NCBI RefSeq assembly: GCF_013300725.1
Contig: NZ_JAAIMM010000002.1
Span: 124,001 to 188,000, forward strand
DNA: 64,000 nt
Direction of reading: 5' to 3'
DNA from: Allocoprococcus comes
GTDB taxonomy: Bacteria > Bacillota > Clostridia > Lachnospirales > Lachnospiraceae
Shown: in pieces, positions 36,701 to 45,139 of the stretch
Layout: each line of letters starts with the position of its first letter
Position numbering within the stretch: the first letter of the stretch is position 1
Notes under the pieces: model-generated
Seen by the model: only the letters and a program-made list of their open reading frames with translations
What the model was told of the DNA's origin: nothing
Databases searched by the model: none
Made by a program: the position numbers and the translations under genes

Positions 36701-37080
36701 ATATTCTGTACTCTTCCACAGGAAGTCTCGATTGATGGTTTTTCAATGATCGCAGTAAAGTTTACCTCAAATTCTCCACCGTTACATACGATCGTAAACT
36801 TTCCCTGTTCAACATGCCCGGGAGCAAGTCCGCTTCCATCATAAGTAAAACGGATTTCCACCGGGTTTCCCTCAAATCCCTGTTCTTCTAAATGTACACG
36901 AAAAGAAGAAGAATATACAAGTCCTCTGATATCTCCTTCTTTCCTGTTCTTCATAATGAAACTTCCCTGGCAGGACTCTCCTTCCCCGATCGTCATCTCA
37001 AGATTCGTTACCGGCAGTACAATCTCCGGATGAATGGTTCGGAAATCTCCTTTGGAAAATTTTTTTATTTTATTCTTCAA
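33796..37080 (-). CDS. DUF5717 family giant protein
   Basis: A soluble protein of about 1094 residues, first gene of an unstudied three-gene cassette. The N-terminal 115 residues form a beta-rich Ig-like domain (VTNLEMTIGEGESCQGSF, FTIVCNGGEFEVNFTAII). A very long helical-repeat body follows, with TPR-like helices such as VNKAIEELNKAYMKEPTSWQ. A second beta-rich region lies near residues 690-740, then a charged helix EEHEEEERKKEKKEL. The C-terminus has a beta segment and FGRLNDMTSLKDEALAIAM. No transmembrane helix, no enzyme motif. I recognise it as DUF5717. I favour a TTG start at 37080 with AGGTGG five bases upstream; a GTG at 37089 is the alternative. Promoter at 37131-37159. Confidence 0.8.
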   Translation of the reverse strand: MKNKIKKFSKGDFRTIHPEIVLPVTNLEMTIGEGESCQGSFIMKNRKEGDIRGLVYSSSFRVHLEEQGFEGNPVEIRFTYDGSGLAPGHVEQGKFTIVCNGGEFEVNFTAIIEKPSIETSCGRVQNIRDFKRLAMENFIEAHRLFRSRDFYDVIKYEEPRIKALYDNIRKWSLGEQAMEEFLVGIKQKECIFLTMGRNQRTFRNLKEATREIIHFTKNTWGFMPVKVHVSGDFIQIGRDNFTTDDFVGNLFDFSYIIHPEKAHAGNNYGQIVFESPYESLTYEVMLANHKDHAENRRVADKTIASIIKEFLAYKADGKNLTAWADATREKLKGLDIYSEDGDVYPLFDAHLNLLCKEPDKASDILDDYNYSRFSVNKDSVISSYYLYLTALLRKSGSQVNKAIEELNKAYMKEPTSWQLVCMLIDIDPEYKNYSKKLQVLERHCSNGANQVILYWQAYRCFLEKPTCLKKLSAFEVQILNFAQKHGVLTKEIALYMANLASQQRTYDKNLDKVMRKVYRIFQDPQILTAICTHLIRGNRTTPDCFEWYASAVKEDLKIAQLFEYYMMTVDDKYLDRQFPKSVLLYFRHGNTLEYKKAAVLYANLINCEEESSELYSAYREQMERFAWTQLENRRINDILHIIYKRCCTERDMTPERIRAVYDICHAYEIKTTAKNMAFVMVIEPDGTISQKVQYSADGVIVYLYSKDARIVWESKDGRHYIDSIPYETMRMFYENRYMEICRKYQEEHEEEERKKEKKELTWDMLRKHGLETADEKEVFKMCSMRLREEGAEEDDFLLALCFELFLKDQYDKQTLSYLAEYYCGSTRNMKRLWHVARDYDITTYKLSERIITQMLFSETMFGEEEIFADYYEGRTYFRLKRAYLAYVSREYVVNGRQVKGCIFVIIANEYRKEEDLPDICKIALLKYYSSREVHQELEPMLREFLREMCEKQLYFSFYLKYPESWLREVQLYDKTMIEYHAKPGSKVAISYQIRKGESDNMNYQEEILLPAYEDTYIKSFILFGDESLRYYFTETNKDKVTVTEKRDYKPREVRPIGRFGRLNDMTSLKDEALAIAMKEFATEKQLADDIFVAY

Positions 37081-37130
37081 GCTTGCCACCTACTTCTGCA
37101 TTGCATTTTTTCAAAAAGACATTATAATAA

Positions 37131-37159
37131 ATTATAACATTATTCTGCATATCAGGCAA
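37131..37159 (-). promoter_or_regulatory. Promoter of the DUF5717-DUF5716-TPR cassette
   Basis: TTGCCT (37154-37159) and a perfect TATAAT (37131-37136) on the minus strand with a 17-base spacer, about 50 bases before the first gene. This suggests constitutive sigma-A-driven expression. Confidence 0.7.
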
Positions 37160-37221
37160 TGCGGAATACCCGATTTTTTTAATTCACAGTTTTTTGTTAT
37201 ACACAAAGGAGAATACTATTT

Positions 37222-38316
37222 ATGAAAGCGAAACCGCAGTTTCATGGAAGCGACACCTCTGCTGTCGCCGCATTTTATCATGTACCGGCGGACGAGATCG
37301 TCTGCTTTGGAGCCAATGTCAACCCACTTGGTTTATCCGAAAAGCTCAAAGAAGATCTCTCAGCACATCTGGATCTTCTAAGCAGCTATCCGGACCGTAA
37401 CTACACTGCTCTGAAGAAAGTAATCGCCGGTTATTGCCAGATTTTACCGGAACACGTGATCGTCGGAAACGGTTCTACTGAACTGATCTCTCTTCTGATC
37501 CAGACACGGAAACCTCAGAAAACACTGGTACTGGGTCCGACCTATTCCGAATACGGCCGGGAACTGGATCTGATTGGGAGTTCGGTCCACACTTATTTAT
37601 TAAAGGAGGCAGATCAGTTCCATCTTGATATCGATGATTTCTGTGCCGAAATCAAAAAAGGCTATGAGTTGGTGATCTTATGCAATCCGAACAATCCAAC
37701 TTCCTCTGCCCTTAGAGCTTCTGAGGTCCAGACCATTCTGGACTGCTGCCGGGAAACCGGTTCTTTCCTGATGATTGACGAGACTTACGTTGAATTTGCA
37801 CCGGATATCGATGCAATTTCTTCCATGTCGCTGATCGAAAGTTATGACAATCTGATGATCCTGCGTGGGGTATCCAAATTCTATGCAGCTCCGGGTCTCC
37901 GGCTTGGCTACGGCGCAACCAGCAACCGGCAGTTTCTTCAGGATCTTCTGCTGATGCAGAATCCATGGAGTCTCAACAGCCTCGGCGCTTATGCCGGTGA
38001 GAAAATGCTTCAGGATCAGGACTATATTCAGAAAACGCGGGAGCTGATCCTCTCCGAAAGAGAGAAAATGTGCGATCAGATTTCCAGGATTGATGGACTG
38101 ACCGTCTATCCGGCCTATGCAAATTTTGTTCTGGTGAAGATTGAAAAAGAAGGAGTTACTTCTGCGGATGTATTTGAATTTCTGATCAAGCAGGGTCTGA
38201 TGGTGAGAGACTGCTCCAGCTTTCAAGAACTGGGGGGAGAATACTTCCGGTTCTGCATTATGGCTCCGGAAGATAATAAGAGACTGCTTCAAGGAATACA
38301 GGATTTCTTTGCATAA
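37222..38316 (+). CDS. Class II PLP-dependent aminotransferase, HisC/CobD-like
   Basis: A 364-residue fold-type I aminotransferase close to histidinol-phosphate aminotransferase (HisC) and threonine-phosphate decarboxylase (CobD). Marks are FGANVNPLG near the start, VGNGSTELISLL, the CNPNNPTSSAL substrate loop, IDETYVEF and the PLP lysine in GVSKFYAAPGLRLGYG near residue 219. The HGSDTSAVAAFYHVPADEIV opening is more CobD-like than HisC-like. No histidine or cobalamin genes are nearby, so the substrate is open. The ATG has AAGGAG nine bases upstream. It is divergent from the DUF5717 cassette and has its own terminator. Confidence 0.88.
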   Translation: MKAKPQFHGSDTSAVAAFYHVPADEIVCFGANVNPLGLSEKLKEDLSAHLDLLSSYPDRNYTALKKVIAGYCQILPEHVIVGNGSTELISLLIQTRKPQKTLVLGPTYSEYGRELDLIGSSVHTYLLKEADQFHLDIDDFCAEIKKGYELVILCNPNNPTSSALRASEVQTILDCCRETGSFLMIDETYVEFAPDIDAISSMSLIESYDNLMILRGVSKFYAAPGLRLGYGATSNRQFLQDLLLMQNPWSLNSLGAYAGEKMLQDQDYIQKTRELILSEREKMCDQISRIDGLTVYPAYANFVLVKIEKEGVTSADVFEFLIKQGLMVRDCSSFQELGGEYFRFCIMAPEDNKRLLQGIQDFFA

Positions 38317-38333
38317 TGTTCTCCACAAAAATA

Positions 38334-38376
38334 GGGATGGTGTCCGTGTTCACACGAACATCATCCCCTTTTTGTA
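38334..38376 (+). terminator. Intrinsic terminator after the HisC/CobD-like gene
   Basis: GGGATGGTGT / ACATCATCCC with an inner GTG/CAC pair, then CCTTTTTG on the plus strand, 18 bases past the stop. Confidence 0.8.
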
Positions 38377-38402
38377 CGAACTTCGGAGTTGCCATGCATC
38401 CG

Positions 38403-38429
38403 TATGAAACTGCCAGTGACAGTTTCATA
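38403..38429. repeat. Small perfect inverted repeat
   Basis: Arms TATGAAACTG and CAGTTTCATA with a seven-base loop, between the plus-strand aminotransferase and the minus-strand cupin gene. No U-run on either side. Confidence 0.35.
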
Positions 38430-38474
38430 GGTGACGATCAATATCATTTGCGCCGGGCTCCGTCCCTCTTCACA

Positions 38475-38819
38475 CTATTCTTTCAAAATAAGCGCCACAA
38501 ACACAAGGTCTTCTTCCCCCGCATTTTTGATGCCGTGACCATTTCCATCTGCACAGAAGGTCACATCTCCGACTTCTACCGGATACTCTTTTCCGTTATC
38601 ATTATAAATGCCGGCTCCTTTTGTCAGATAATAAGTTTCCGTCTCTCCGTGATGCTCATGATATCCAATCTCACATCCCGGCTTTAAGGTAACTTCATTG
38701 AACATCTTGCAGTGTGCGCCCAGCTGTTCATCTTTGATCAGTTCTTCCTTCAGGATATAGCCTGCGCCGCCTGCTACATTTTCTGCTTTGATTGGTTGTC
38801 TTTCTGCTTTCTTTGTCAT
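38475..38819 (-). CDS. Cupin-domain protein
   Basis: A 114-residue single-domain cupin. Motif 1 is GCEIGYHEHHGETETYYLTKG and motif 2 is PVEVGDVTFCADGNGHGIKN, with the metal-binding His, His, Glu and His residues all present. No substrate can be assigned. It lies 52 bases downstream of metY on the same strand and is probably cotranscribed with it. Confidence 0.88.
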   Translation of the reverse strand: MTKKAERQPIKAENVAGGAGYILKEELIKDEQLGAHCKMFNEVTLKPGCEIGYHEHHGETETYYLTKGAGIYNDNGKEYPVEVGDVTFCADGNGHGIKNAGEEDLVFVALILKE

Positions 38820-38871
38820 GACTCTTTTCCTCCTGTCTGATCAGATTTCTTTATCTGTCATTGTGACAAAA

Positions 38872-40158
38872 TTATTGAATTGCGTCAAGTGCCGCAGAAA
38901 TATCTGCGATCAGATCCTCTTTATCTTCAAGTCCCAGGCTGATACGGATCAGTTCTGCCGGAACTCCTGCTTCTTTTAACTGCTCATCATTCATCTGGCG
39001 ATGTGTGGATGTTGCCGGGTTCAGACAACAGGTTCTCGCATCTGCCACATGGGTTTCAATCGCTCCAAGCTTCAGATTCTGCATGAATACGGAAGCAGCT
39101 TCTCTTCCACCTTTCAGTCCGAAAGATACTACTCCACAGCCTCCGTCTGGCATGTATTTCTTTGCTCTTTCATAGTATTTGCTGGATGGAAGTCCCGGAT
39201 AATTGACATAAGCAACCTTTGGGTGCTGCTCCAGAAATTCTGCCACAGCCTGTCCGTTCTCCACGTGTCTTGGCATACGCACATGAAGAGATTCCAGTCC
39301 GAGATTCAGGATAAATGCATTCTGTGGTGCCTGGATCGATCCGAGATCACGCATCAGCTGGGAAGTACATTTTGTGATAAATGCGCCTTCTTTTCCGAAT
39401 TTCTCAGCATAGGTGATTCCATGATAGCTTTCATCCGGTGTGCAAAGTCCGGGATATTTATCTGCATAAGCCATCCAGTCAAATTTACCACTGTCTACGA
39501 TTGCTCCACCGACTGCTGCTCCATGTCCATCCATATATTTTGTAGTCGAATGTGTCACAATATCTGCTCCCCATTCGATCGGACGACAGTTGACCGGTGT
39601 CGGGAAGGTATTATCCACGATCAGCGGTACACCATGTGCATGTGCAACCTTTGCAAAAAGCTCAATATCCAGAACAGTAAGAGCCGGATTGGCAATCGTC
39701 TCACCAAACATCAGCTTTGTATTTGGCTGGAATGCCGCATTTAACTCTTCTTCTGTTGCATCCGGCGAAACAAATGTTGCGTTAATTCCCATTTTCTTCA
39801 TTGTCACACTGATCAGATTGAAGGTTCCACCATAAATCGAGGAGGAAGCCACAATATGATCTCCTGCTTCACAGATATTGAACATAGCAAAGAAATTCGC
39901 TGCCTGTCCGGAAGAAGTCAACATTGCAGCTGTTCCGCCTTCCATCGCCGCGATCTTTGCCGCTACGTGGTCGTTAGTTGGATTCTGCAGACGGGTGTAG
40001 AAATATCCGGATGCCTCCAGATCAAATAATTTTCCCATATCTTCACTTGTATTGTATTTGAATGTCGTAGACTGAATGATCGGAACCTGTCTCGGCTCTC
40101 CATTTCCAGGTGTATAACCTCCCTGTACGCATTTTGTTCCCATATGATAAGTATTCAT
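38872..40158 (-). CDS. metY: O-acetylhomoserine sulfhydrylase (MetY-type)
   Basis: A 428-residue PLP enzyme of the Cys/Met metabolism family. It would make homocysteine (or cysteine) from an O-acyl amino acid and sulfide. Marks are PIIQSTTFKYNTSEDMGKLF, YTRLQNPTNDHVAAKIAAME, and the PLP lysine in DIVTHSTTKYMDGHGAAVGG near residue 210. Length and the extended insert after that lysine fit MetY rather than MetB/MetC. The ATG at 40158 has AAGGAGGAA upstream; the frame to 40188 starts before it. A cupin gene follows. Confidence 0.93.
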   Translation of the reverse strand: MNTYHMGTKCVQGGYTPGNGEPRQVPIIQSTTFKYNTSEDMGKLFDLEASGYFYTRLQNPTNDHVAAKIAAMEGGTAAMLTSSGQAANFFAMFNICEAGDHIVASSSIYGGTFNLISVTMKKMGINATFVSPDATEEELNAAFQPNTKLMFGETIANPALTVLDIELFAKVAHAHGVPLIVDNTFPTPVNCRPIEWGADIVTHSTTKYMDGHGAAVGGAIVDSGKFDWMAYADKYPGLCTPDESYHGITYAEKFGKEGAFITKCTSQLMRDLGSIQAPQNAFILNLGLESLHVRMPRHVENGQAVAEFLEQHPKVAYVNYPGLPSSKYYERAKKYMPDGGCGVVSFGLKGGREAASVFMQNLKLGAIETHVADARTCCLNPATSTHRQMNDEQLKEAGVPAELIRISLGLEDKEDLIADISAALDAIQ

Positions 40159-40238
40159 GAGAAAGTTCCTCCTTTTTCTTTTATACATTTCCTCTAATGT
40201 ATAGTCATTAAGTATGTTTTCTATTATAGCAGAAAACA

Positions 40239-40261
40239 GGAGATTTTGTTTAAAAATCTCC
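40239..40261 (-). terminator. Intrinsic terminator after the nuclease gene
   Basis: Stem GGAGATTTT / AAAATCTCC with a short loop, followed on the minus strand by TGTTTTC, 52 bases past the nuclease stop. Confidence 0.6.
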
Positions 40262-40312
40262 CATTTGTTTTATATTTTTCGTAGAATATGCAGTTTTTCT
40301 TTTGTTTTCCTC

Positions 40313-41296
40313 TTACGGTTTACATCTCCCACACGGGCTATACCCCTCTTTGATCAGTTCTTCTCTTGAACCTGTAAATGTTTTTTTATTTCCTTCTTTG
40401 ATATCTTTTACTCCTGAGCACTCCGGCGTATGGAACTTCTTTGTATTTTCATTCAACACATACGTCTTTTCCTCTGTATTTACACTGGTTTTTCCCGTAC
40501 CCGCTGACGTATCCGCATCGGAAAGTGCTGCCTTTCCCGTTGCATAATCAATCGTAATTCCCGGCTGTACATTATAGACATACACATTAAATTTCACACC
40601 TTCTCCTTGATCCTCCACTGATTCTGCTTCCATTAAAACTCCGGATGCAACCAGGTTCTCCCCTTCAAATACCGGTGTAACACGATACATTACATGATTA
40701 TCTGTCTCTTTGATGTAATCGGCAACCATATTTTCAAATGGCAGCATCCCATCCACGTTCATATAGCGGGTTCCTGTAATCAGATTCTTTTCGTTCGCAT
40801 TTTCTGCTGTCAGCTGATAGCCAATCAGATGACAGCGGTTGTAAAGATATTTTCCATCCACATTGTCAAATTTTATTGTCTGCCACCCGGACGGTTTCAC
40901 CTGTCCAATCTTTCCTCTTTTCCCGGTCGGCATCAGTTCTGTCCCAATGCTGGACTCGGCAACACCGCACCGCCCCAGTTCATCCAGATCACTGTAGCTT
41001 TCATAAGACTGATCTGTCAGCTCATCTTCGGTAAAATCCGGTTCATTATCGTCGATCACTACATACGGCGTTCCGCTGTATGCCGGAATATTATCTAATG
41101 TAGCGCTCACCGGCTCCTGGCTGCCACCTGCTGCCGATTCATTTTCTCCGCTACCTGACTGCCTTTCAATTACTGTTGCCTGACTGTCGCCATACGATAC
41201 GCTTTGTGCATCTGTTCCACCTGCACCACAAGCTGTCAGAAACAATGCACACACCAGAAGCAGCGCACCTCTCATTTTTCCAATTTTCTTCTTCAT
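40313..41296 (-). CDS. Secreted DNA/RNA non-specific endonuclease lipoprotein with C-terminal cysteine cluster
   Basis: A 327-residue exported protein. The signal peptide ends in LFLTAC, placing the lipid-modified Cys at 23. A low-complexity Ser/Gly/Glu stretch follows. The nuclease domain has LGRCGVAESSIG, GKYLYNRCHLIGYQLTAENA (the NRCHLIG is the DRGH-type catalytic His site) and NVDGMLPFENMVADYI, typical of the EndA/NUC1-like competence or sporulation nucleases. The last 45 residues (HTPECSGVKDIK, SPCGRCKP) form a His/Cys cluster like the small metal-binding module found at the end of such nucleases. It begins four bases before the stop of the gene upstream, a coupled ATGA overlap. Confidence 0.87.
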   Translation of the reverse strand: MKKKIGKMRGALLLVCALFLTACGAGGTDAQSVSYGDSQATVIERQSGSGENESAAGGSQEPVSATLDNIPAYSGTPYVVIDDNEPDFTEDELTDQSYESYSDLDELGRCGVAESSIGTELMPTGKRGKIGQVKPSGWQTIKFDNVDGKYLYNRCHLIGYQLTAENANEKNLITGTRYMNVDGMLPFENMVADYIKETDNHVMYRVTPVFEGENLVASGVLMEAESVEDQGEGVKFNVYVYNVQPGITIDYATGKAALSDADTSAGTGKTSVNTEEKTYVLNENTKKFHTPECSGVKDIKEGNKKTFTGSREELIKEGYSPCGRCKP

Positions 41297-41784
41297 AGCA
41301 CTCCCTGCCTGTTGTAAATTTCTTTTGTAATCTTCTCATGGGAGTAACCGGAAAATTCTTTTCTCTCTTCCAGTCTCCACTTGCTTAAATCTACCTCAAA
41401 AAATACATCTGCCGGATAATCCCGGTTCCATTTATACAGAACAATCTCTGTAATCTTCCCCTCATATCCAGCCAGATTCTCCCCCTCAACAAAACAGAAA
41501 TCCTCTTCTTCTGCCTTTTCCAGAAAATCCCGGTCAACCTTCCACATTTTTTCATTCTCCGGTCGTCCTGCGTCCTGCATTTTCTTCCCAATTCCAGGCT
41601 CCCGGCATACCTCTTCTTTTGCTTTAAAGACTTCTTCAAAAAGCTTATCTGCCCCCGGCGCCATCCAGAGCACATTCCCTCTCGTCATCTCAAGAATATC
41701 CCCCGACACCATCCGATCCCGGCTCACTCTCCTGCCATTAAAACACACACCCATCCGGTTATCCACACACACAATAATTCTCAC
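41293..41784 (-). CDS. Conserved protein of unknown function, sometimes listed as ribonuclease Z-like
   Basis: A 163-residue soluble protein. The start MRIIVCVDNRMGVCFNGRRV, the LWMAPGADKLFEE block and the C-terminal EIVLYKWNRDYPADVFFEVD and FSGYSHEKITKEIY stretches form a pattern I have seen in Lachnospiraceae, often carrying the label ribonuclease Z. It has none of the metallo-beta-lactamase motifs of that enzyme, so I do not accept that label. I choose a GTG start at 41784, with AAGGAG nine bases before it; the longer GTG-started frame to 41841 has no ribosome site. It overlaps the nuclease gene by four bases, suggesting a linked role. Confidence 0.7.
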   Translation of the reverse strand: MRIIVCVDNRMGVCFNGRRVSRDRMVSGDILEMTRGNVLWMAPGADKLFEEVFKAKEEVCREPGIGKKMQDAGRPENEKMWKVDRDFLEKAEEEDFCFVEGENLAGYEGKITEIVLYKWNRDYPADVFFEVDLSKWRLEERKEFSGYSHEKITKEIYNRQGVL

Positions 41785-41894
41785 ACCACTAAACTCCTTC
41801 CCTACAATTTCCACCAGTTTGCACAACTTGAATTTGAACACATTCTTTTGCCACAGTAGCGTCCGTCTTACTATTACACATTTTCATAACACAA

Positions 41895-41922
41895 ACAGGC
41901 AGAGAATCCAATCCCTGCCTGT
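41895..41922 (-). terminator. Intrinsic terminator after carB
   Basis: Stem ACAGGCAG / CTGCCTGT followed by TTTGTG on the minus strand, 17 bases after the carB stop. The U-run is short. Confidence 0.6.
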
Positions 41923-41938
41923 CCGCATTCATAACATC

Positions 41939-44900
41939 TTATTCAACTTTCGCAATATCAATCAGTGTAAGCTGACGGATATCTGTATTTTCCAGACTTG
42001 TTACAAGTGCTCTTGCGGTATCCATAGCTGTCAGTACATTGACACCTGTCTCGATCGCATTACGACGGATCACAAATCCATCTCGTGCATGATCTGCTCC
42101 CTGCGGAGGAGTATCGATGACAAGATCGATCTCATGTCCAAGGATCAGATCCATCAGATTCGGTGATTCCTGCTCAATCTTATTGACCGGAATTGCTTTT
42201 ACGCCGCCTTCTTTTAATGCATCAGCTGTACCGCGTGTTGCAAAGATACGGTAGCCGAGCGCCTCAAATCTGCGTCCGATCTCAACAGCCTCTCCCTTAT
42301 CCTCATCACGAACAGTCATGATCATGTTCTTGTATTTCGGAAGGTTGATTCCAGCTCCAAGGAACGCTTTGTAAAGTGCCTCGTTAAATGTAGTTGCAAT
42401 TCCCAGACACTCACCTGTAGACTTCATTTCCGGTCCAAGGCTGATATCTGCACCACGGATCTTCTCAAATGAGAATACCGGCATCTTGATTGCAATATAA
42501 TCAGCTTCTTTCTGAAGTCCCGGTGTGTAACCCATCTCTTTGATCTTGTGTCCGATGATCGCTCTTGTAGCAAGCGGAACGATCGGGATACCTGTTACCT
42601 TACTGATATAAGGAACGGTACGGCTTGAACGTGGGTTTACTTCGATGACATAAACATCTTCGCCACATACGATAAACTGGATGTTGATCATACCAATTAC
42701 ATGAAGGGCTTTTGCAAGACGCTTTGTATATTCTTCAATTTTACGCTTTGTCACTTCGGAAATGCTCTGTGCAGGGTATACGGAAATACTGTCACCAGAA
42801 TGGATTCCGGCACGCTCGATATGTTCCATGATACCAGGGATCAGGATGTCTGTTCCGTCACATACTGCATCGACCTCGATCTCTTTACCAACTAGGTATT
42901 TATCAACCAGAATCGGGTGATCCTGTGCAATACGGTTGATGATTCCGATGAATTCATCGATATCATGATCGTTGATCGCAATCTGCATTCCCTGTCCGCC
43001 AAGTACATAAGAAGGACGAACCAGTACCGGATAGCCGAGACGGTTGGCAACTTCTTTTGCTTCTTCAGCGGTAAATACGGTATCTCCCTTCGGACGCGGA
43101 ATGTTGCACTGTGCAAGGATCTCATCAAAGAGCTCTCTGTCTTCTGCTGCATCTACGTTTTCTGCGGAAGTTCCAAGGATCGGCACTCCCATCTTCATCA
43201 GGGATTCAGTTAATTTGATCGCAGTCTGTCCACCAAACTGAACAACAGCTCCGTCCGGTTTTTCCAGATTTACAATGCTCTCTACATCTTCCGGAGTCAG
43301 CGGCTCGAAATACAGCTTATCTGCAATATCGAAGTCCGTACTTACAGTTTCCGGGTTGTTATTTACGATAATCGTCTCGTATCCTTCTTTTGCGAATGCC
43401 CATGTACAGTGTACAGAACAGAAGTCGAACTCGATACCCTGTCCGATACGGATCGGACCAGATCCAAGTACGAGGACTTTCTTCTTGCCGGAAGTCTCTT
43501 CTACTTCGTTCTGGCTTCCGAATACAGAGTAATAGTATGGTGTCTCTGCTGCGAACTCAGCTGCACAGGTATCAACCATCTTGTATGCTGCAACGATTCC
43601 GTTTGCATGACGCATATCGTGGATTTCTCTCTCATCTTTTCCGGTCAGTCGTGCGATGACATTATCCGGGAACTCGATACGTTTTGCTTCTTTCAGAAGT
43701 TCCGGTGTCAGTTCCTGTGTCTTCAGAGCCTGTTCCATCTCAACAAGGATTGCAATCTTGTCGATGAACCATTTGTCGATCTTTGTGATCGCATGGATCT
43801 CGTCATAAGAAATTCCTTTGCGGAGTGCTTCGGCGATCATCCAGATTCTGCGGTCATCTACGATTTCCAGTTTTTCCAGAATTTCTTCTTTGGAAAGTGC
43901 TGAAAAATCATAAGAAAGCAGGCAGTCTACATGCTGTTCCAGAGAACGGATCGCTTTCATAAGCGCTCCTTCAAAGTTATCGCAAATACTCATAACTTCT
44001 CCGGTAGCTTTCATCTGTGTCGTCAACGTTCTCTTTGCACTGATAAATTTATCGAATGGAAGTCTCGGCATCTTAACAACACAGTAGTCAAGCATTGGCT
44101 CGAAGCTTGCATAAGTTTTCTTTGTAACTGCATTCTTGATCTCGTCCAATGTATATCCAAGAGCGATCTTTGCAGCAACTTTTGCGATCGGGTATCCTGT
44201 CGCTTTGGAAGCCAGTGCAGAAGAACGGCTTACACGCGGGTTTACCTCAATTACGCAATATTCAAAAGAGTCTGGATGTAATGCGTACTGTACATTACAT
44301 CCACCGGTAATATTCAGTTCTGTAATGATATTCAGTGCCGAAGTACGCAGCATCTGATATTCTTTATCTCCAAGAGTCTGGGAAGGTGCAACAACGATAC
44401 TGTCACCAGTATGAACTCCGACCGGATCAATATTTTCCATATTACATACAGTAATACAGTTTCCGGCACTGTCTCGCATTACTTCGTACTCGATTTCTTT
44501 CCATCCTGCAATGCAGCGCTCTACAAGAACCTGTCCTACACGTGACAGACGGAGTCCGTTCTCAAGGATTTCTTCCAATTGTTCCTGATCATGTGCGATA
44601 CCACCACCGCTTCCGCCGAGGGTATATGCCGGACGAAGAACAACCGGATATCCGATCTTATCTGCAAACGCAACACCATCTTCTATATTTTCAACGACCA
44701 GTGAAGCTGCAACCGGCTCACCGATCTTTTCCATGGTATCTTTAAATTCCAGACGGTCTTCTGCTTTCTTAATGGTTTCCGCCGTTGTACCGATCAGTCT
44801 TACATTATGTTCCTTAAGGAATCCTGCTTCTTCCAGCTCCATTGCAAGATTCAGTCCGGCCTGGCCTCCAAGGGTAGGAAGTACGCTGTCCGGTTTTTCT

Positions 44901-45139
44901 TTAAGGATCAGCTGTTCTACAACTTCTACCGTAAGTGGTTCGATATAAACGCGGTCTGCAATATCTTTGTCTGTCATGATCGTTGCCGGGTTCGAGTTCA
45001 GAAGTACAACTTCAAGTCCTTCTTCCTTCAGTGAACGGCATGCCTGTGTTCCGGCATAGTCAAATTCTGCTGCCTGTCCGATTACGATTGGACCGGAACC
45101 AATAACTAATACTTTCTTTATGTCTTTATTTCTTGGCAT
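41939..45139 (-). CDS. carB: Carbamoyl-phosphate synthase, large subunit
   Basis: CarB makes carbamoyl phosphate from ammonia, bicarbonate and two ATP for pyrimidine and arginine synthesis. The 1066-residue protein has two homologous ATP-grasp halves: VLVIGSGPIVIGQAAEFDYA with AYTLGGSGGG in the first, VLVLGSGPIRIGQGIEFDFC with SYVLGGQGM in the second. The C-terminal MGS-like allosteric domain contains FATRGTADALKEGG and DLVIDTPPQGADH. The start ATG shares its A with the carA TAA stop (one-base overlap), so subunit synthesis is coupled. Confidence 0.99.
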   Translation of the reverse strand: MPRNKDIKKVLVIGSGPIVIGQAAEFDYAGTQACRSLKEEGLEVVLLNSNPATIMTDKDIADRVYIEPLTVEVVEQLILKEKPDSVLPTLGGQAGLNLAMELEEAGFLKEHNVRLIGTTAETIKKAEDRLEFKDTMEKIGEPVAASLVVENIEDGVAFADKIGYPVVLRPAYTLGGSGGGIAHDQEQLEEILENGLRLSRVGQVLVERCIAGWKEIEYEVMRDSAGNCITVCNMENIDPVGVHTGDSIVVAPSQTLGDKEYQMLRTSALNIITELNITGGCNVQYALHPDSFEYCVIEVNPRVSRSSALASKATGYPIAKVAAKIALGYTLDEIKNAVTKKTYASFEPMLDYCVVKMPRLPFDKFISAKRTLTTQMKATGEVMSICDNFEGALMKAIRSLEQHVDCLLSYDFSALSKEEILEKLEIVDDRRIWMIAEALRKGISYDEIHAITKIDKWFIDKIAILVEMEQALKTQELTPELLKEAKRIEFPDNVIARLTGKDEREIHDMRHANGIVAAYKMVDTCAAEFAAETPYYYSVFGSQNEVEETSGKKKVLVLGSGPIRIGQGIEFDFCSVHCTWAFAKEGYETIIVNNNPETVSTDFDIADKLYFEPLTPEDVESIVNLEKPDGAVVQFGGQTAIKLTESLMKMGVPILGTSAENVDAAEDRELFDEILAQCNIPRPKGDTVFTAEEAKEVANRLGYPVLVRPSYVLGGQGMQIAINDHDIDEFIGIINRIAQDHPILVDKYLVGKEIEVDAVCDGTDILIPGIMEHIERAGIHSGDSISVYPAQSISEVTKRKIEEYTKRLAKALHVIGMINIQFIVCGEDVYVIEVNPRSSRTVPYISKVTGIPIVPLATRAIIGHKIKEMGYTPGLQKEADYIAIKMPVFSFEKIRGADISLGPEMKSTGECLGIATTFNEALYKAFLGAGINLPKYKNMIMTVRDEDKGEAVEIGRRFEALGYRIFATRGTADALKEGGVKAIPVNKIEQESPNLMDLILGHEIDLVIDTPPQGADHARDGFVIRRNAIETGVNVLTAMDTARALVTSLENTDIRQLTLIDIAKVE

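Noticed and set aside
41293-41784. Ribonuclease Z
   Set aside because: No HxHxDH metal motif and only about 163 residues; the label does not fit what is seen.
43409-43903. Plus-strand open frames within carB and other minus-strand genes
   Set aside because: They are antisense shadows of well-supported genes and have no ribosome sites or recognisable motifs.
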